DNA from: an uncultured Collinsella sp.
GTDB lineage: Bacteria; Actinomycetota; Coriobacteriia; Coriobacteriales; Coriobacteriaceae
Direction: 5' to 3'
Assembly (NCBI GenBank): GCA_958421275.1
Contig: CATZLI010000003.1
Span: 186,001-250,000, forward strand
Length of the DNA: 64,000 bases
Position 1 is the first letter of the stretch, and each line of letters starts with the position of its first letter. A program made the translations under genes and the position numbers. Positions 43,828 through 52,281 of the stretch are shown piece after piece. The notes beneath the pieces were generated by a model. That model was given only the letters and a program-made list of their open reading frames with translations. It did not search any database and was not told where the DNA came from.

Positions 43828-43894
43828 AGTTGCGGTGAAATAAGGACTGTTAAAGGCTTTAAAGCCGCCAAACCATCCCTATTTCACCGCAACT
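43828..43894. repeat. Long inverted-repeat element (arms AGTTGCGGTGAAATA)
   Basis: Arms 43828-43846 and 43876-43894 are complementary over 19 bases with one mismatch. The 29-base interior contains the palindrome GGCTTTAAAGCC. Non-coding, between the hydrolase and proB. Confidence 0.75.
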
Positions 43895-43941
43895 TACGAT
43901 ATGCCGGCGTTACGGCCATCGCAGGTAGAGAACGGAAAGCG

Positions 43942-44040
43942 AAAACGCCCCTAAGCGAGCAAGGTGACGTGAATGAGGAGGGCATTGACCTTTTGGTCAT
44001 GCCCGACGATTGAACGTCAGATTGCCGCTTAGGGGCGTTT
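43942..44040. ncRNA. Nested cloverleaf-like structured element / terminator of proB
   Basis: The outer stem AAACGCCCCTAAGCG (43943-43957) pairs with CGCTTAGGGGCGTTT (44026-44040), 15 bp perfect. Inside, TGACGT pairs with ACGTCA, and an inner hairpin GGGCATTGACC/GGTCATGCCC closes on TTTT. About 100 nt with three nested stems and no reading frame. It lies 14 bases past the proB stop, so it may be an elaborate terminator or a small RNA. Strand of any transcript unknown. Confidence 0.5.
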
Positions 44041-44054
44041 GCAGCGTCAATTGG

Positions 44055-45182
44055 TTAAGCGAAGACGATTAGGTTATCCCTGTGTATCGCCGGCTTCTCG
44101 GCCAAGTTAGCGAGCAGGCGGTTGCTGGCGATCTGGTCCTGGCGGCGGCCGGCAGCAAGCTCCAGCACGTCCGAATCGGCCTCGGCGATACCGCGGGCGA
44201 CGACCATACCGCTCGGATCGCACACATCGAGCACATCGCCCTCGGCAAACTGGCCATCGACCTCGCGAATACCCACCGCAAGCAAGGAAGAGCCACGGCT
44301 AACCAGCGCCTTCGCAGCACCATCATCGACCGTCACCGAGCCATGCGCCTTGTCGCCCAGTGCGATCCACAGCTTGCGGGGTGCGATGTCCAGACGCTCC
44401 GCCGGCGGATCGAACAGCGTGCCCACGCTCTCGCCGCGGGCGAGGCGCACGAGCGCATCGGGCTCCTCGCCTGAGCAAATCACGCTCTGAATGCCCGCCG
44501 TCATCAGGATGCGGCTCGCGCGGATCTTGGTAATCATGCCGCCCGTTCCCACCGATGTGGAAGAATCGCCCGCCGAGGCAATAATCTTGGCATCGATCTT
44601 ATGCACGACAGGAACAAGCTCGGCCGTGGGGTCCTCATGCGGATTGGCAGTATAGAGACCATCGATGTCCGAGAGCGTCACGCACAGATCGGCAGAAACC
44701 AGGCAGCTCACAAGCGCCGCCAGTGTGTCGTTGTCGCCAAACTTGATCTCATCGACAGTAACGGTATCGTTCTCGTTGACGACCGGCACCACGCCAAGCT
44801 CCACCAGGCGCAGCAGGGCGTCGCGCGCGTGCAGGTAGGACGTACGGCGCGCCGTGTCGTGACGCGTGAGCAGCACGAGCGAGGTGAGCAGGTCGCGCGC
44901 ATGAAACTCCTCGTCGTAGGCCGACGAGATGATGCACTGGCCGGCCGAAGCGCAGGCCTGCAGGCTCGGCAGGTCGCCGACCGGCTTACGGTCGAAGCCC
45001 AGCACGGGATAGCCACAGGCGATAGCGCCCGAGCTCACCACGACCAGACGCCAGCCGAGCTTGCGCAGCGCTGCGGCCTGATCGGCAAGCCCGCCGATAA
45101 AGGCGCGGTTGACCTTGCCGTCGGCGCCCACCACCGTGGACGAGCCGATCTTTACCACCATCGTTTTATAAGAAGTCGTCAT
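44055..45182 (-). CDS. proB: Glutamate 5-kinase
   Basis: 375 residues. Amino-acid kinase domain: MVVKIGSSTVVGADGKVN, VVVSSGAIACGYPVLGF, VPVVNENDTVTVDEIKFGDNDTLAALVS and GTGGMITKIRASRILMTAG. C-terminal PUA domain (about 285-360: ISPRKLWIALG-like DIAPRKLWIALGD, DGAAKALVSRGSSLLAVGI). It phosphorylates glutamate, the first and feedback-inhibited step of proline synthesis. Ends just before the structured element at 43942-44040. Upstream lies pncB on the same strand, 102 bases away, separated by a REP-like hairpin. Confidence 0.96.
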   Translation of the reverse strand: MTTSYKTMVVKIGSSTVVGADGKVNRAFIGGLADQAAALRKLGWRLVVVSSGAIACGYPVLGFDRKPVGDLPSLQACASAGQCIISSAYDEEFHARDLLTSLVLLTRHDTARRTSYLHARDALLRLVELGVVPVVNENDTVTVDEIKFGDNDTLAALVSCLVSADLCVTLSDIDGLYTANPHEDPTAELVPVVHKIDAKIIASAGDSSTSVGTGGMITKIRASRILMTAGIQSVICSGEEPDALVRLARGESVGTLFDPPAERLDIAPRKLWIALGDKAHGSVTVDDGAAKALVSRGSSLLAVGIREVDGQFAEGDVLDVCDPSGMVVARGIAEADSDVLELAAGRRQDQIASNRLLANLAEKPAIHRDNLIVFA

Positions 45183-45253
45183 ACGTCAAACCAATCGAGT
45201 GTTGAGCAGGCGGGCGAGCTGGAGCAGCCGGGGCACCCGGTGCGGGACGGACG

Positions 45254-45291
45254 AAAATGATCCGTTTCCCTCGTCCCCTTCGGATCATTTT
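45254..45291. repeat. REP-like hairpin family 2 (AAAATGATCCG arms) at the pncB 3' end
   Basis: AAAATGATCCG (45254-45264) and CGGATCATTTT (45281-45291) are perfect complements. The loop read on the minus strand contains GGGGACGAGG, echoing the GGGGACAGG core of family 1. The pncB stop codon (45285-45287) lies inside the right arm, and a TTTT end on the minus strand makes it a likely terminator too. Confidence 0.8.
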
Positions 45292-46790
45292 GCCCAGGGG
45301 AAAGCCGAGGCCGCGGCCATGTTCTTGCGCACGAGCTCGTCGCGCACCTGAGCCAGGCCCTGCTCCATGCCCACAACATAGGTCTGCGGGTACAGGAAGC
45401 GCTTGAAAGCTGTGTCCAGATGATCGAGCGCCCAAGCACAGCGCTCGCGCGCGTCCTGGATGCTCTCACGCGGAGCCACCGCACTGCCATCGCGCACGAT
45501 CGGCACCAGCAGCTCGCGATACTCAAGTTCGGACACGTCGGTCACCAGGGCAGCATCATTCACGGCCACGAGGGTATTGCCGCGCGCGGCGCCCTCCCCC
45601 GCCAGATGGTCCTCGTCGTAGATCATGTCGCAGACCGGGCCGCCAAAGCCGTCGTAATAACGGCGCACGCGCTGTACGCCCGGGATCGTGCGCTTATAGG
45701 GCTGCTCGGAGAGCTTGACCACCGGCGTCCACGGGTCGGCCTCGCTCGCACGGCGGGCGGAAAGCTTGTACACGCCGCCCAGCGCCGGCTGGTCGTAGCA
45801 GGTCGCGAGCTTGGTACCCACGCCAAAGCTATCGATGGGCGCGCCCTGGTCGAGCAGCGACTGAATCGTGTACTCGTCCAGGTCGTTGGACACCGAGATA
45901 CCCACATAGGGCAGGCCCTCGGCATCAAAACGGCCGCGAACATACTTGGAGAGCTTGGCAAGGTCGCCGGAGTCGATGCGAATAGCCGACAGGCGCTCGC
46001 CCACCGCCTCCATCTCCTTGGCAACCGTAATGGCATGCTCGCAGCCCTCGCGCACGTCATAGGTGTCGATGAGCAGCGTACAGTTCTTGGGGCTCGACTT
46101 GGCAAAGGCGCGGAAGGCCTCGAGCTCGGAATCGAAGCTCATCACCCAGCTGTGCGCATGCGTGCCAAAGACGGGAATACCGTAGCGGCGGCCGGCGAGC
46201 ACATTGGACGTAGAGGAGCAGCCGGCAACGTAGCTCGCGCGCGCAACAGCCAGGCCGCCATCGGGACCCTGGGCGCGACGCAGGCCAAACTCGGCAACGG
46301 GACGGCCGTCCGCCGCCAGCACCACGCGCGCTGTCTTGGTGGCGACAAGCGTCTGGAACCCGACGATGTTGAGCAACGCCGTCTCGAGCAGCTGGCACTC
46401 CAACGCGGGGCCGGTGACGCGTACCATGGGCTCGCGCGGAAAGACGAGCTCGCCCTCGGGCACGGCGTCGATGTTTACATGCGCACGAAAATCGCGCAGG
46501 TAGTCGAGGAACGCAGGCTTAAACATCGCGCCGCCGGCCGGGGCCTGGAGCGAGGCGAGGTAGTCGATGTCCTCGGGCGTAAAGCGCAGATTCTCGACCA
46601 GCTCGGGCAGTTCGGCGGTGCCGCACATGACGGCATAGGCACTGCCAAAGGGATGGTCGCGGTAAAACGCGGTAAAACAACCCTGCTCATTGGCCTTGCC
46701 GCTCTCCCACAGGCCCTGGGCCATAGTGAGCTCGTACAGATCGGTGAGCATTGCAATGTCGGTGGGATGAGAGATGTCGGTCAAAGCCAT
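45285..46790 (-). CDS. pncB: Nicotinate phosphoribosyltransferase
   Basis: 501 residues from ATG 46790 (GAAAGG upstream). Opens with DIAMLTDLYELTMAQGLW, typical of the NAPRTase family, followed by FPREPMVRVTGP, ATKTARVVLAADGRPVAEFGLRRAQG, FGTHAHSWVMSF (conserved His loop), AIRIDSGDLAKLSKYVR and GVGTKLATCYDQPALGGVYKL. It converts nicotinate and PRPP to nicotinate mononucleotide in NAD salvage, using ATP. Its last codons and stop sit in a REP-like hairpin. Likely transcribed with the small gene upstream (46875-47327). Confidence 0.94.
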   Translation of the reverse strand: MALTDISHPTDIAMLTDLYELTMAQGLWESGKANEQGCFTAFYRDHPFGSAYAVMCGTAELPELVENLRFTPEDIDYLASLQAPAGGAMFKPAFLDYLRDFRAHVNIDAVPEGELVFPREPMVRVTGPALECQLLETALLNIVGFQTLVATKTARVVLAADGRPVAEFGLRRAQGPDGGLAVARASYVAGCSSTSNVLAGRRYGIPVFGTHAHSWVMSFDSELEAFRAFAKSSPKNCTLLIDTYDVREGCEHAITVAKEMEAVGERLSAIRIDSGDLAKLSKYVRGRFDAEGLPYVGISVSNDLDEYTIQSLLDQGAPIDSFGVGTKLATCYDQPALGGVYKLSARRASEADPWTPVVKLSEQPYKRTIPGVQRVRRYYDGFGGPVCDMIYDEDHLAGEGAARGNTLVAVNDAALVTDVSELEYRELLVPIVRDGSAVAPRESIQDARERCAWALDHLDTAFKRFLYPQTYVVGMEQGLAQVRDELVRKNMAAASAFPWAK

Positions 46791-46874
46791 GGGGCGACCT
46801 TTCGGATGTGTGGTGCAGAATTTGAGGGTTGAACGAGAGCAGAGCATGCGGACATGACGCCCGATGCAAATCGG

Positions 46875-47327
46875 TTAGAGCAGGCCCATGCTGGTCAGGA
46901 TCGTGTAGCCCATAAAGACGACGAACGCGATGAGGGCAAGGATAATGATGATTTTTTGAGCCGGCGCCATGCCAGGGATCTCGTTCTCGCCCGTAGGCTC
47001 CTTGGAGGTAACCATGCGCTGGGCAAAGGTCATCTCGTCACGGCTCGGCTTGGGCTCGACGGACTTGGGACGAGCGGCCTTTTTAGGCTGAGGTTTGGGC
47101 GCGGCAGGTGCAGGCTTCGCAGCAGTGGGCTTGGGCGCGGGCGCCGGTGCGGATGCGGCGTTCGCGGCGACCTCCTCGGCCTTCGCACGCTCGGCACGCA
47201 GGGCAGCCAGCTCCTCACGCTCGCGACGGGCCTCTTCCCGAGCCTCGCGGCGGGCCTTCTCAGCGCGGAGCTCTTCCAACTCAGCGCGCTCCTCGTCGGA
47301 CAATGGTTGGGACTCAAGCTCGGCCAT
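46875..47327 (-). CDS. Small tail-anchored coiled-coil protein
   Basis: 150 residues from ATG 47327 (AAAGGG upstream). Residues 8-50 are almost pure Glu/Ala/Arg helix (EERAELEELRAEKARREAR), a likely coiled coil. Residues 55-100 are Pro/Ala/Lys-rich and flexible. The C-terminus is one membrane segment (KIIIILALIAFVVFMGYTIL), so the N-terminal part faces the cytosol. No signal peptide and no family recognised. Located between tRNA-Ala and pncB on the same strand. Confidence 0.72.
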   Translation of the reverse strand: MAELESQPLSDEERAELEELRAEKARREAREEARREREELAALRAERAKAEEVAANAASAPAPAPKPTAAKPAPAAPKPQPKKAARPKSVEPKPSRDEMTFAQRMVTSKEPTGENEIPGMAPAQKIIIILALIAFVVFMGYTILTSMGLL

Positions 47328-47344
47328 GGTACAGCCCTTTCTTT

Positions 47345-47378
47345 TAAAAAAAGCCGCCGACACAATGTCAGCGGCTTA
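47345..47378 (-). terminator. Terminator of tRNA-Ala
   Basis: AAGCCGC and GCGGCTT pair, with CGACA/TGTC above and one bulged base, followed by seven T on the minus strand, 14 bases after the tRNA 3' end. Confidence 0.85.
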
Positions 47379-47391
47379 TCAAATCCAAGGG

Positions 47392-47464
47392 TGGAGACGA
47401 AGGGAGTCGAACCCTCGGCCTCTGCCATGCGACGGCAGCGCTCTCCCAACTGAGCTACGTCCCC
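47392..47464 (-). tRNA. tRNA-Ala (anticodon CGC)
   Basis: 73 nt. Acceptor GGGGACG pairs with CGTCTCC; D-arm AGCTCAGTTGGGAGAGC; anticodon stem CTGCC/GGCAG with loop GTCGCAT giving CGC; T-arm GGGTTCGACTCCC. CCA not encoded. Confidence 0.93.
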
Positions 47465-47614
47465 AGGACAAGTCGATATTTTACCTACGGCTCGCCAACT
47501 GTCAACGCCCAATAACCAGTCTTTTTGGGGCGCGGCTATTTTGGCAACTTTTCGAACAGGCGATCCTCTCGATGATTTTTTATCCCCGTCCCAGAAAAAT
47601 CATCGACGAACGCA

Positions 47615-48553
47615 CTACTTTGCGCTGGTAAGAACACCGGTGGTGTCGAAGGCCGGGGTGAAGCTCTCGTCTACCGCGCCGCCCTCTTGCCAGAACATCG
47701 TCGTAAAACCCAGGTCGTCGGCATGGTCGAGCACCTGCTCGTACTCCTCACGCGTCACGGCGCGTGCCAGGTCGCCGCCCTGCTCGCGCATGAGCGCATT
47801 GGGCGTGTACTGGTTCATAACCGAGATCGGCACGTCGCCCACCGTCTGCCACACCAGGTCCAGCACGCGACACGAATCGTCTGCATGCCCCGGAAGCACC
47901 AGGTGACGCACGATCATGCCACGCTTCATAAGCCCGTCCTCGTCCACCAACTCTCCCCCGCGGCGCTCGATCTCGCGCGCCATCTGGGCCAGACCCGACA
48001 CGGCCACACGCGGGTAATCCTTTATATGGGAGAGCGACTGCGCAAGCCCGGCATCGGCATATTTAAAGTCGGTGAGCCACACATCGACCAGGTCGCCCAG
48101 CGCCGCCACGGCACTCGCGCGCTCGTAACCACTCGTGTTGTAGACGATTGGGATAACCAGTCCGCGCGCCCGTGCCGCGGCAATCGCGGCAGGCAACAGG
48201 TGCGCATAGTGCGTCGCCGTCACCAAATTGATGTTGTTGGCACCCTGGTCCTGCAGTTCCAGCATAATCTCGACCAGGCGCTCAGGCGAAATCTCAAGGC
48301 CAAAATTGCCGGTCGAGATCTCGTGGTTCTGGCAGTAGATACATTTGAGCGAGCAGCCGCTAAAGAAGATCGTGCCCGAACCGGCCTCGCCCGAGATAGG
48401 CGGCTCCTCCCACATATGAAGCGCGGCGCGGGCCACCTTGAGCGTGTCGTTAGCACCGCAGACGCCGTGCGCGCCCTCATCGCGCGCCGCACCGCAACGG
48501 CGCGGACACAAATGGCAGGCGGGCGAAAAAAGTTCGGTCAACGACGTCGGCAT
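47615..48553 (-). CDS. Radical SAM protein of the PflA-like (COG1313) group
   Basis: 312 residues from ATG 48553 with GGAG 9 nt upstream; a TTG five codons earlier overlaps that site. The N-terminus has a CHLCPRRCG cysteine cluster, then the radical SAM site in FFSGCSLKCIYCQNHEIS (C-x3-C-x2-C, about residues 65-82). GVCGA and NNINLVTATHYAHLL follow. These are like pyruvate formate-lyase-activating enzymes, but members of this subgroup have unproved substrates. It needs Fe-S clusters, which connects it to the suf operon functionally. A candidate -35 TTGACA lies on the minus strand at 48660-48665. Confidence 0.85.
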   Translation of the reverse strand: MPTSLTELFSPACHLCPRRCGAARDEGAHGVCGANDTLKVARAALHMWEEPPISGEAGSGTIFFSGCSLKCIYCQNHEISTGNFGLEISPERLVEIMLELQDQGANNINLVTATHYAHLLPAAIAAARARGLVIPIVYNTSGYERASAVAALGDLVDVWLTDFKYADAGLAQSLSHIKDYPRVAVSGLAQMAREIERRGGELVDEDGLMKRGMIVRHLVLPGHADDSCRVLDLVWQTVGDVPISVMNQYTPNALMREQGGDLARAVTREEYEQVLDHADDLGFTTMFWQEGGAVDESFTPAFDTTGVLTSAK

Positions 48554-48689
48554 AAAACCATGCTCCAAAACAACGATTCAGCAGCTCAAACGTAAAGGGA
48601 TCAACCCCACAGACGGCTCGAGCCCAAGGCGCCGTAATCGTCCGACACGATTTTTGTAATGTCAAGACTGGAATCGATAAAGTGCCGCT

Positions 48690-48848
48690 TTATGATGTAG
48701 GTATTCCGCCCCCCGCGGAGCAACTGGGTGAACCGTCGCGTTTATTTAGGGAGCCCACACAGTCGTACCTAGTACAGGTATCCTTCGTTGTTAAGGACGC
48801 TGGAACAGTCGATGAGGGCACCCACCTGTTTTAGGTGGGTTCATTTTC
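48690..48848 (+). ncRNA. ssrS: Probable 6S RNA
   Basis: A TATGAT -10 box at 48691-48696 predicts a transcript starting near 48702. The transcript ends in a hairpin CCCACCT-loop-AGGTGGG (48821-48840) followed by TTCATTTT. The end segment (GATGAGGGCACCCACCTG, then AGGTGGGTTCA) resembles what I recall of Gram-positive 6S RNA 3' ends, and the length is about 150 nt. TGAACC near 48731 could pair with GGTTCA in the 3' end, giving a closed rod. An attenuator or leader for the gene at 49079 is the alternative. Recognition is from memory, not a covariance search. Confidence 0.5.
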
Positions 48849-49078
48849 GTAACGTGGGGGGTGGTTTTCTTTTGCCGAAAATCACCATTACAGTCCATAT
48901 GGATCCCCGCCGGCATCCCGACAAGCCATCGACAACATCCCAATATCTGGTAAGCGCGTGATTATCGCTGCGTGCAATTCCATGCACCCCCCTTGGTCGA
49001 GTATTATGGTTCGGCTATGCCCTTTGCGCATGGCGTTCTTCTGACCTTTTCCTTCGACGCTTGGCGGTTTTTAGATTC

Positions 49079-50278
49079 ATGGCTTCATCCCCGAGCTACA
49101 TACCGTACCTATGCGTGGCAGCGGCGGCCTTTATCACGACCTTCCTCACGGTACCCCTGGTCAAGCGCCTGGCAATCAAGCTCGACGCCGTCGACTATCC
49201 TTCTAAGCGCCGCATCAACACCAAGCCCATCCCGCGTTTGGGCGGAACGGCGGTGTTTTTGGGCCTGGTCGTCGCCTGCACTGTGCAAATCCTAGGCACC
49301 TGGTACCTGGGTTGGCCGCCCGTTTTGGTGCCCCACCCCCGTCTGCACATCAGCTACCCCATACTTGCGCTTTCTTTTACCGTTATCTTTGCGACCGGCG
49401 CTATCGACGACGTCTTCCAGCTCACGCCCAAGCAAAAGCTGGCCGGACAGGTCCTCGCCGCGCTTATCGCCTGCATGGGCGGCCTGCGGATCGGCGTCAT
49501 CGTCAACCCGTTTGCTCCCGGCGAGATCATGCTCGGATGGCTCGCCTACCCCATTACCGTGATCTATCTGGTGGCATTCACCAACATCATTAACCTCATC
49601 GACGGCCTCGACGGCTTGGCCACGGGCATCTGCGGCATCGCATCGTTCACCATGTTTTCGATGGCTGTTCTCTCGGGCCGCATCGACGCCGCCGCGCTCT
49701 CCATTGCGCTCTTTGGCGCCTGTCTGGCCTTTTTGCGCTACAACTTCAACCCCGCAAGCATCTTCTTGGGCGACTCGGGGTCGTTGCTTCTGGGCTTTGC
49801 GCTGGGCTCCATCTCGCTGCTCAACGTGAGCCGCACCGCCGCACTCACCTCGCTTATCATCCCGCTCATCGTTGCCGGCGTGCCCATCATCGACACGTTT
49901 AGCGCCATTGTGCGCCGCAAGCGCGCCCACATTAGCATCGGGCAGGCCGACAAGGGCCACATCCACCACCGCCTGATCCAAGAAGGCTACAACCAAAAAC
50001 AGGCCGTGCTGCTCATCTATGCCTGGTGCATCATGCTTTCGGCCGGCGCCGCCGCGATTAACCAGGTCGAGGTGCCCATGCGCGTGCTCATCTTTACCGT
50101 GCTCGCCATTGGCTCGGCGGCCTTCGCCAAGCATCTACATCTATTTGAGCCCGTGCTGCTCCACCATTACAACAAGCGCACGCACGAAGATGAGCTGGTC
50201 ACCCCCGACGACCCCGCTTTTAAGCAGGAGGAGCAGGCAGCCGAGGAGCGCAAAGAAGAGCGCCACCACAAGCTCTAG
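49079..50278 (+). CDS. MraY/WecA/TagO-family undecaprenyl-phosphate sugar-1-phosphate transferase
   Basis: 399 residues from ATG 49079. About eleven membrane segments. Family motifs: RRINTKPIPRLGGTAVF, GAIDDVFQLTPKQKLAGQ (the Asp-Asp pair), NIINLIDGLDGLATG, FLGDSGSLLLGF and the cytosolic HISIGQADKGHIHHRL (HxxxHHR-type loop). It moves GlcNAc- or GalNAc-1-phosphate onto undecaprenyl phosphate, starting teichoic-acid-like or capsule glycans. This is the lipid acceptor expected by the glycosyltransferase cluster at 5253-13439, though it is far away. The C-terminal 40 residues are charged and cytosolic. Confidence 0.9.
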   Translation: MASSPSYIPYLCVAAAAFITTFLTVPLVKRLAIKLDAVDYPSKRRINTKPIPRLGGTAVFLGLVVACTVQILGTWYLGWPPVLVPHPRLHISYPILALSFTVIFATGAIDDVFQLTPKQKLAGQVLAALIACMGGLRIGVIVNPFAPGEIMLGWLAYPITVIYLVAFTNIINLIDGLDGLATGICGIASFTMFSMAVLSGRIDAAALSIALFGACLAFLRYNFNPASIFLGDSGSLLLGFALGSISLLNVSRTAALTSLIIPLIVAGVPIIDTFSAIVRRKRAHISIGQADKGHIHHRLIQEGYNQKQAVLLIYAWCIMLSAGAAAINQVEVPMRVLIFTVLAIGSAAFAKHLHLFEPVLLHHYNKRTHEDELVTPDDPAFKQEEQAAEERKEERHHKL

Positions 50279-50437
50279 GGCAAGCTGCCGAGGATGTGCC
50301 AAGGCACCGTTGGCCAAGCGCGGCCACGCCGCGCCCATCGCACAAGCCACCCCTCTCCCGCCCCTCGCCTACTTACGCCCCGCCCCTCCAATAAACGCGT
50401 TATCATCAAAACCTGCGAACGAACGTTAGGAGCAATC

Positions 50438-51487
50438 ATGCCAAACGAGAACAGCTACGAAGTCGCGCTGCAAAAGAGCAACGCCATTCGCGAGGGCCTG
50501 GCCAAGACGCCCGAGAAGTTCACCATGCTTACCGGCGACCGCCCCACCGGCCGTCTGCACCTGGGTCACTACTTTGGCACCCTCAAGGGCCGCGTGGAGC
50601 TGCAGAACATGGGCGCCAGGACCAACGTACTCATCGCCGACTACCAGGTCATCACCGACCGCGACACCACCGAGCACATCCAGGACAACGTGTACAACAT
50701 GGTCATGGACTACCTTGCCTGCGGCATCGACCCCGACAAGACCATGATCTACGCGCACTCCGCCGTGCCCGCCGCCAACCAGCTCATGCTGCCGTTCCTG
50801 TCGCTGGTGTCCGAGGCCGAGCTGGCGCGCAACCCCACGGTCAAGGCCGAGATGGAGGCCTCGGGGCACGAGCTCACCGGCCTTCTGCTCACCTACCCGG
50901 TGCACCAGGCCTGCGACATCCTGTTCTGCAAGGGCAATGTGGTGCCCGTCGGCCGCGACCAGCTGCCGCACATCGAGCTCACCCGCACCATCGCCCGCCG
51001 CTTTAACAACCGCTACGGCAAGGTGTTCCCCGAGGTCGACGCGCTGCTGTCCGAGACCCCGCTGCTGCCCGGCCTGGACGGTCGCAAGATGAGCAAGAGC
51101 TACGGCAACGCCATCAACATCTCGATGACCGCCGAGGAGACGGCCAAGCGCATCAAGAAGAGCCAGACCGACTCCGAGCGCATGATCACGTTCGATCCCG
51201 AGAACCGCCCCGGCGTGTCCGGCCTGCTTTCGACGGCCGCCATCTGCACCGGCCGTTCCGAGGTCGAGATTGCCGAGGAGATTGGCCTGGGCGGCTCCGG
51301 CCAGCTCAAGAAGTACGTGACCGAGGCCGTCAACGAGTACTTCGCACCGATCCGCGAGCGTCGCCAGCGCTACGAGAACGATCTGGACTATGTGAAGGAC
51401 GTCCTGCACGAGGGCAACCGTCGCGCCAACGAGATCGCCGATCAGACCCTGGCAGAGGTTCAGGACGCCATGGGCATGGTGTACTAG
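50438..51487 (+). CDS. trpS: Tryptophanyl-tRNA synthetase
   Basis: 349 residues from ATG 50438 (TAGGAG upstream). Class Ic synthetase: GDRPTGRLHLGHYFGTL (HIGH motif), GHELTGLLLTYPVHQACDILFCKGNVVPVGRDQLPHIELTR and the KMSKS motif in DGRKMSKSYGNAI. It charges tRNA-Trp. The 159-base upstream spacer shows no T-box features. A terminator follows at 51522-51549. Confidence 0.96.
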   Translation: MPNENSYEVALQKSNAIREGLAKTPEKFTMLTGDRPTGRLHLGHYFGTLKGRVELQNMGARTNVLIADYQVITDRDTTEHIQDNVYNMVMDYLACGIDPDKTMIYAHSAVPAANQLMLPFLSLVSEAELARNPTVKAEMEASGHELTGLLLTYPVHQACDILFCKGNVVPVGRDQLPHIELTRTIARRFNNRYGKVFPEVDALLSETPLLPGLDGRKMSKSYGNAINISMTAEETAKRIKKSQTDSERMITFDPENRPGVSGLLSTAAICTGRSEVEIAEEIGLGGSGQLKKYVTEAVNEYFAPIRERRQRYENDLDYVKDVLHEGNRRANEIADQTLAEVQDAMGMVY

Positions 51488-51521
51488 ACCGATTTGCTGG
51501 CTTGAGCTTTCGATTGCTTTA

Positions 51522-51549
51522 GGGCGGGCACTACGACGTCCGCCTTTTT
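51522..51549 (+). terminator. Terminator of trpS
   Basis: GGCGGGC and GTCCGCC form a stem (one G-T pair) followed by TTTTTC. Confidence 0.8.
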
Positions 51550-51596
51550 CGGAGCCGGACTGCTTCGGCTCCGCCCATTGCACTCCCCCGATAAAC

Positions 51597-51640
51597 AGGA
51601 ACGGGCCCGCCGGCAGTCAGTTGCCGGCGGGCCCGTTCCC
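51597..51640. repeat. Strong GC-rich hairpin downstream of trpS
   Basis: AACGGGCCCGCCGGCA (51600-51615) and TGCCGGCGGGCCCGTT (51622-51637) are perfect 16-bp complements, extending a little to GGAACGGG/CCCGTTCC. There is no T-tract. The rest of the 51488-51880 gap holds no supported gene. Confidence 0.7.
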
Positions 51641-51825
51641 GAAGTACACCGTTGAATCGCACAGAGGGGAGGAATGCGAATCAAACTCAACAGGGCAGGC
51701 TTTTTCATCGCCTATTGCCTGCTCCGTTGTTGAATACAATATAGTTCACCGTGGTTTACTTTGCAGCATCAATATTCGCCGCCATAGCTTCTCCATAAGT
51801 TAGCCCCGGTAAACCTGCAACAGAA

Positions 51826-51863
51826 AACCACCACAAAGGGGACAGGCACCTTTGTGGTGGTTC
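51826..51863. repeat. REP-like hairpin family 1, copy 3
   Basis: AACCACCACAAAGG and CCTTTGTGGTGGTT around GGACAGGCA, forward orientation, just outside the stop of the MGMT-like gene. Confidence 0.9.
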
Positions 51864-51880
51864 TGGCCACGGCAGAGCTG

Positions 51881-52201
51881 TTAGAGTCCGGCAGGCCAAC
51901 GACAGACGGCCAGGTCGACGTGCATGTCGTCCTTAAACGCCACACCCTCCCCTAGCAAAAGCTCACGTTGAGCATCGGGACCGCCAAAAGCAAAACCCTC
52001 GCATATGCGCCCGTCGGCAAACACCACGCGGTGACAGGGAATCTCGCCGGGGCGCGGATTGCTATGCAGGGCATACCCCACATACCGCGCACTTCGTGGT
52101 CGACCGGCAAGCAGCGCCACCTGACCATACGTGGCGACCATCCCCTCGGGGATCTGCTCGACCACCTCGTACACCCGTTCAAAAAAGTCCTCAGACGCCA
52201 T
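51881..52201 (-). CDS. MGMT/Ogt-family protein (short alkyltransferase-like)
   Basis: 106 residues from ATG 52201 (GGGAG upstream; an open frame extends to 52240). This is the DNA-binding domain of O6-alkylguanine-DNA alkyltransferases without the N-terminal domain: PEGMVATYGQVALLAGRPRSARYVGYAL (helix-turn-helix and Arg finger), then the active-site motif IPCHRVVFADG. Unlike the alkyltransferase-like (ATL) proteins, which replace the Cys with Trp, this one keeps Cys, so it might repair alkylated DNA. It is flanked on both sides by REP-like hairpins. Confidence 0.85.
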   Translation of the reverse strand: MASEDFFERVYEVVEQIPEGMVATYGQVALLAGRPRSARYVGYALHSNPRPGEIPCHRVVFADGRICEGFAFGGPDAQRELLLGEGVAFKDDMHVDLAVCRWPAGL

Positions 52202-52227
52202 TGCTCGCTCCCTTCCACCCGGAAAAG

Positions 52228-52272
52228 CATAAACCACCACAAAGGTGCCTGTCCCCTTTGTGGTGGTTTATG
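52228..52272. repeat. REP-like hairpin family 1, copy 4 (reverse)
   Basis: CATAAACCACCACAAAGG and CCTTTGTGGTGGTTTATG form an 18-bp stem around TGCCTGTCC, so the core is in reverse orientation (GGTGCCTGTCCCC). Confidence 0.9.
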
Positions 52273-52281
52273 GCAGGTCGG

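Noticed and set aside
50279..50437. Possible T-box leader before trpS
   Set aside because: Too short and no T-box sequence or antiterminator hairpin seen.
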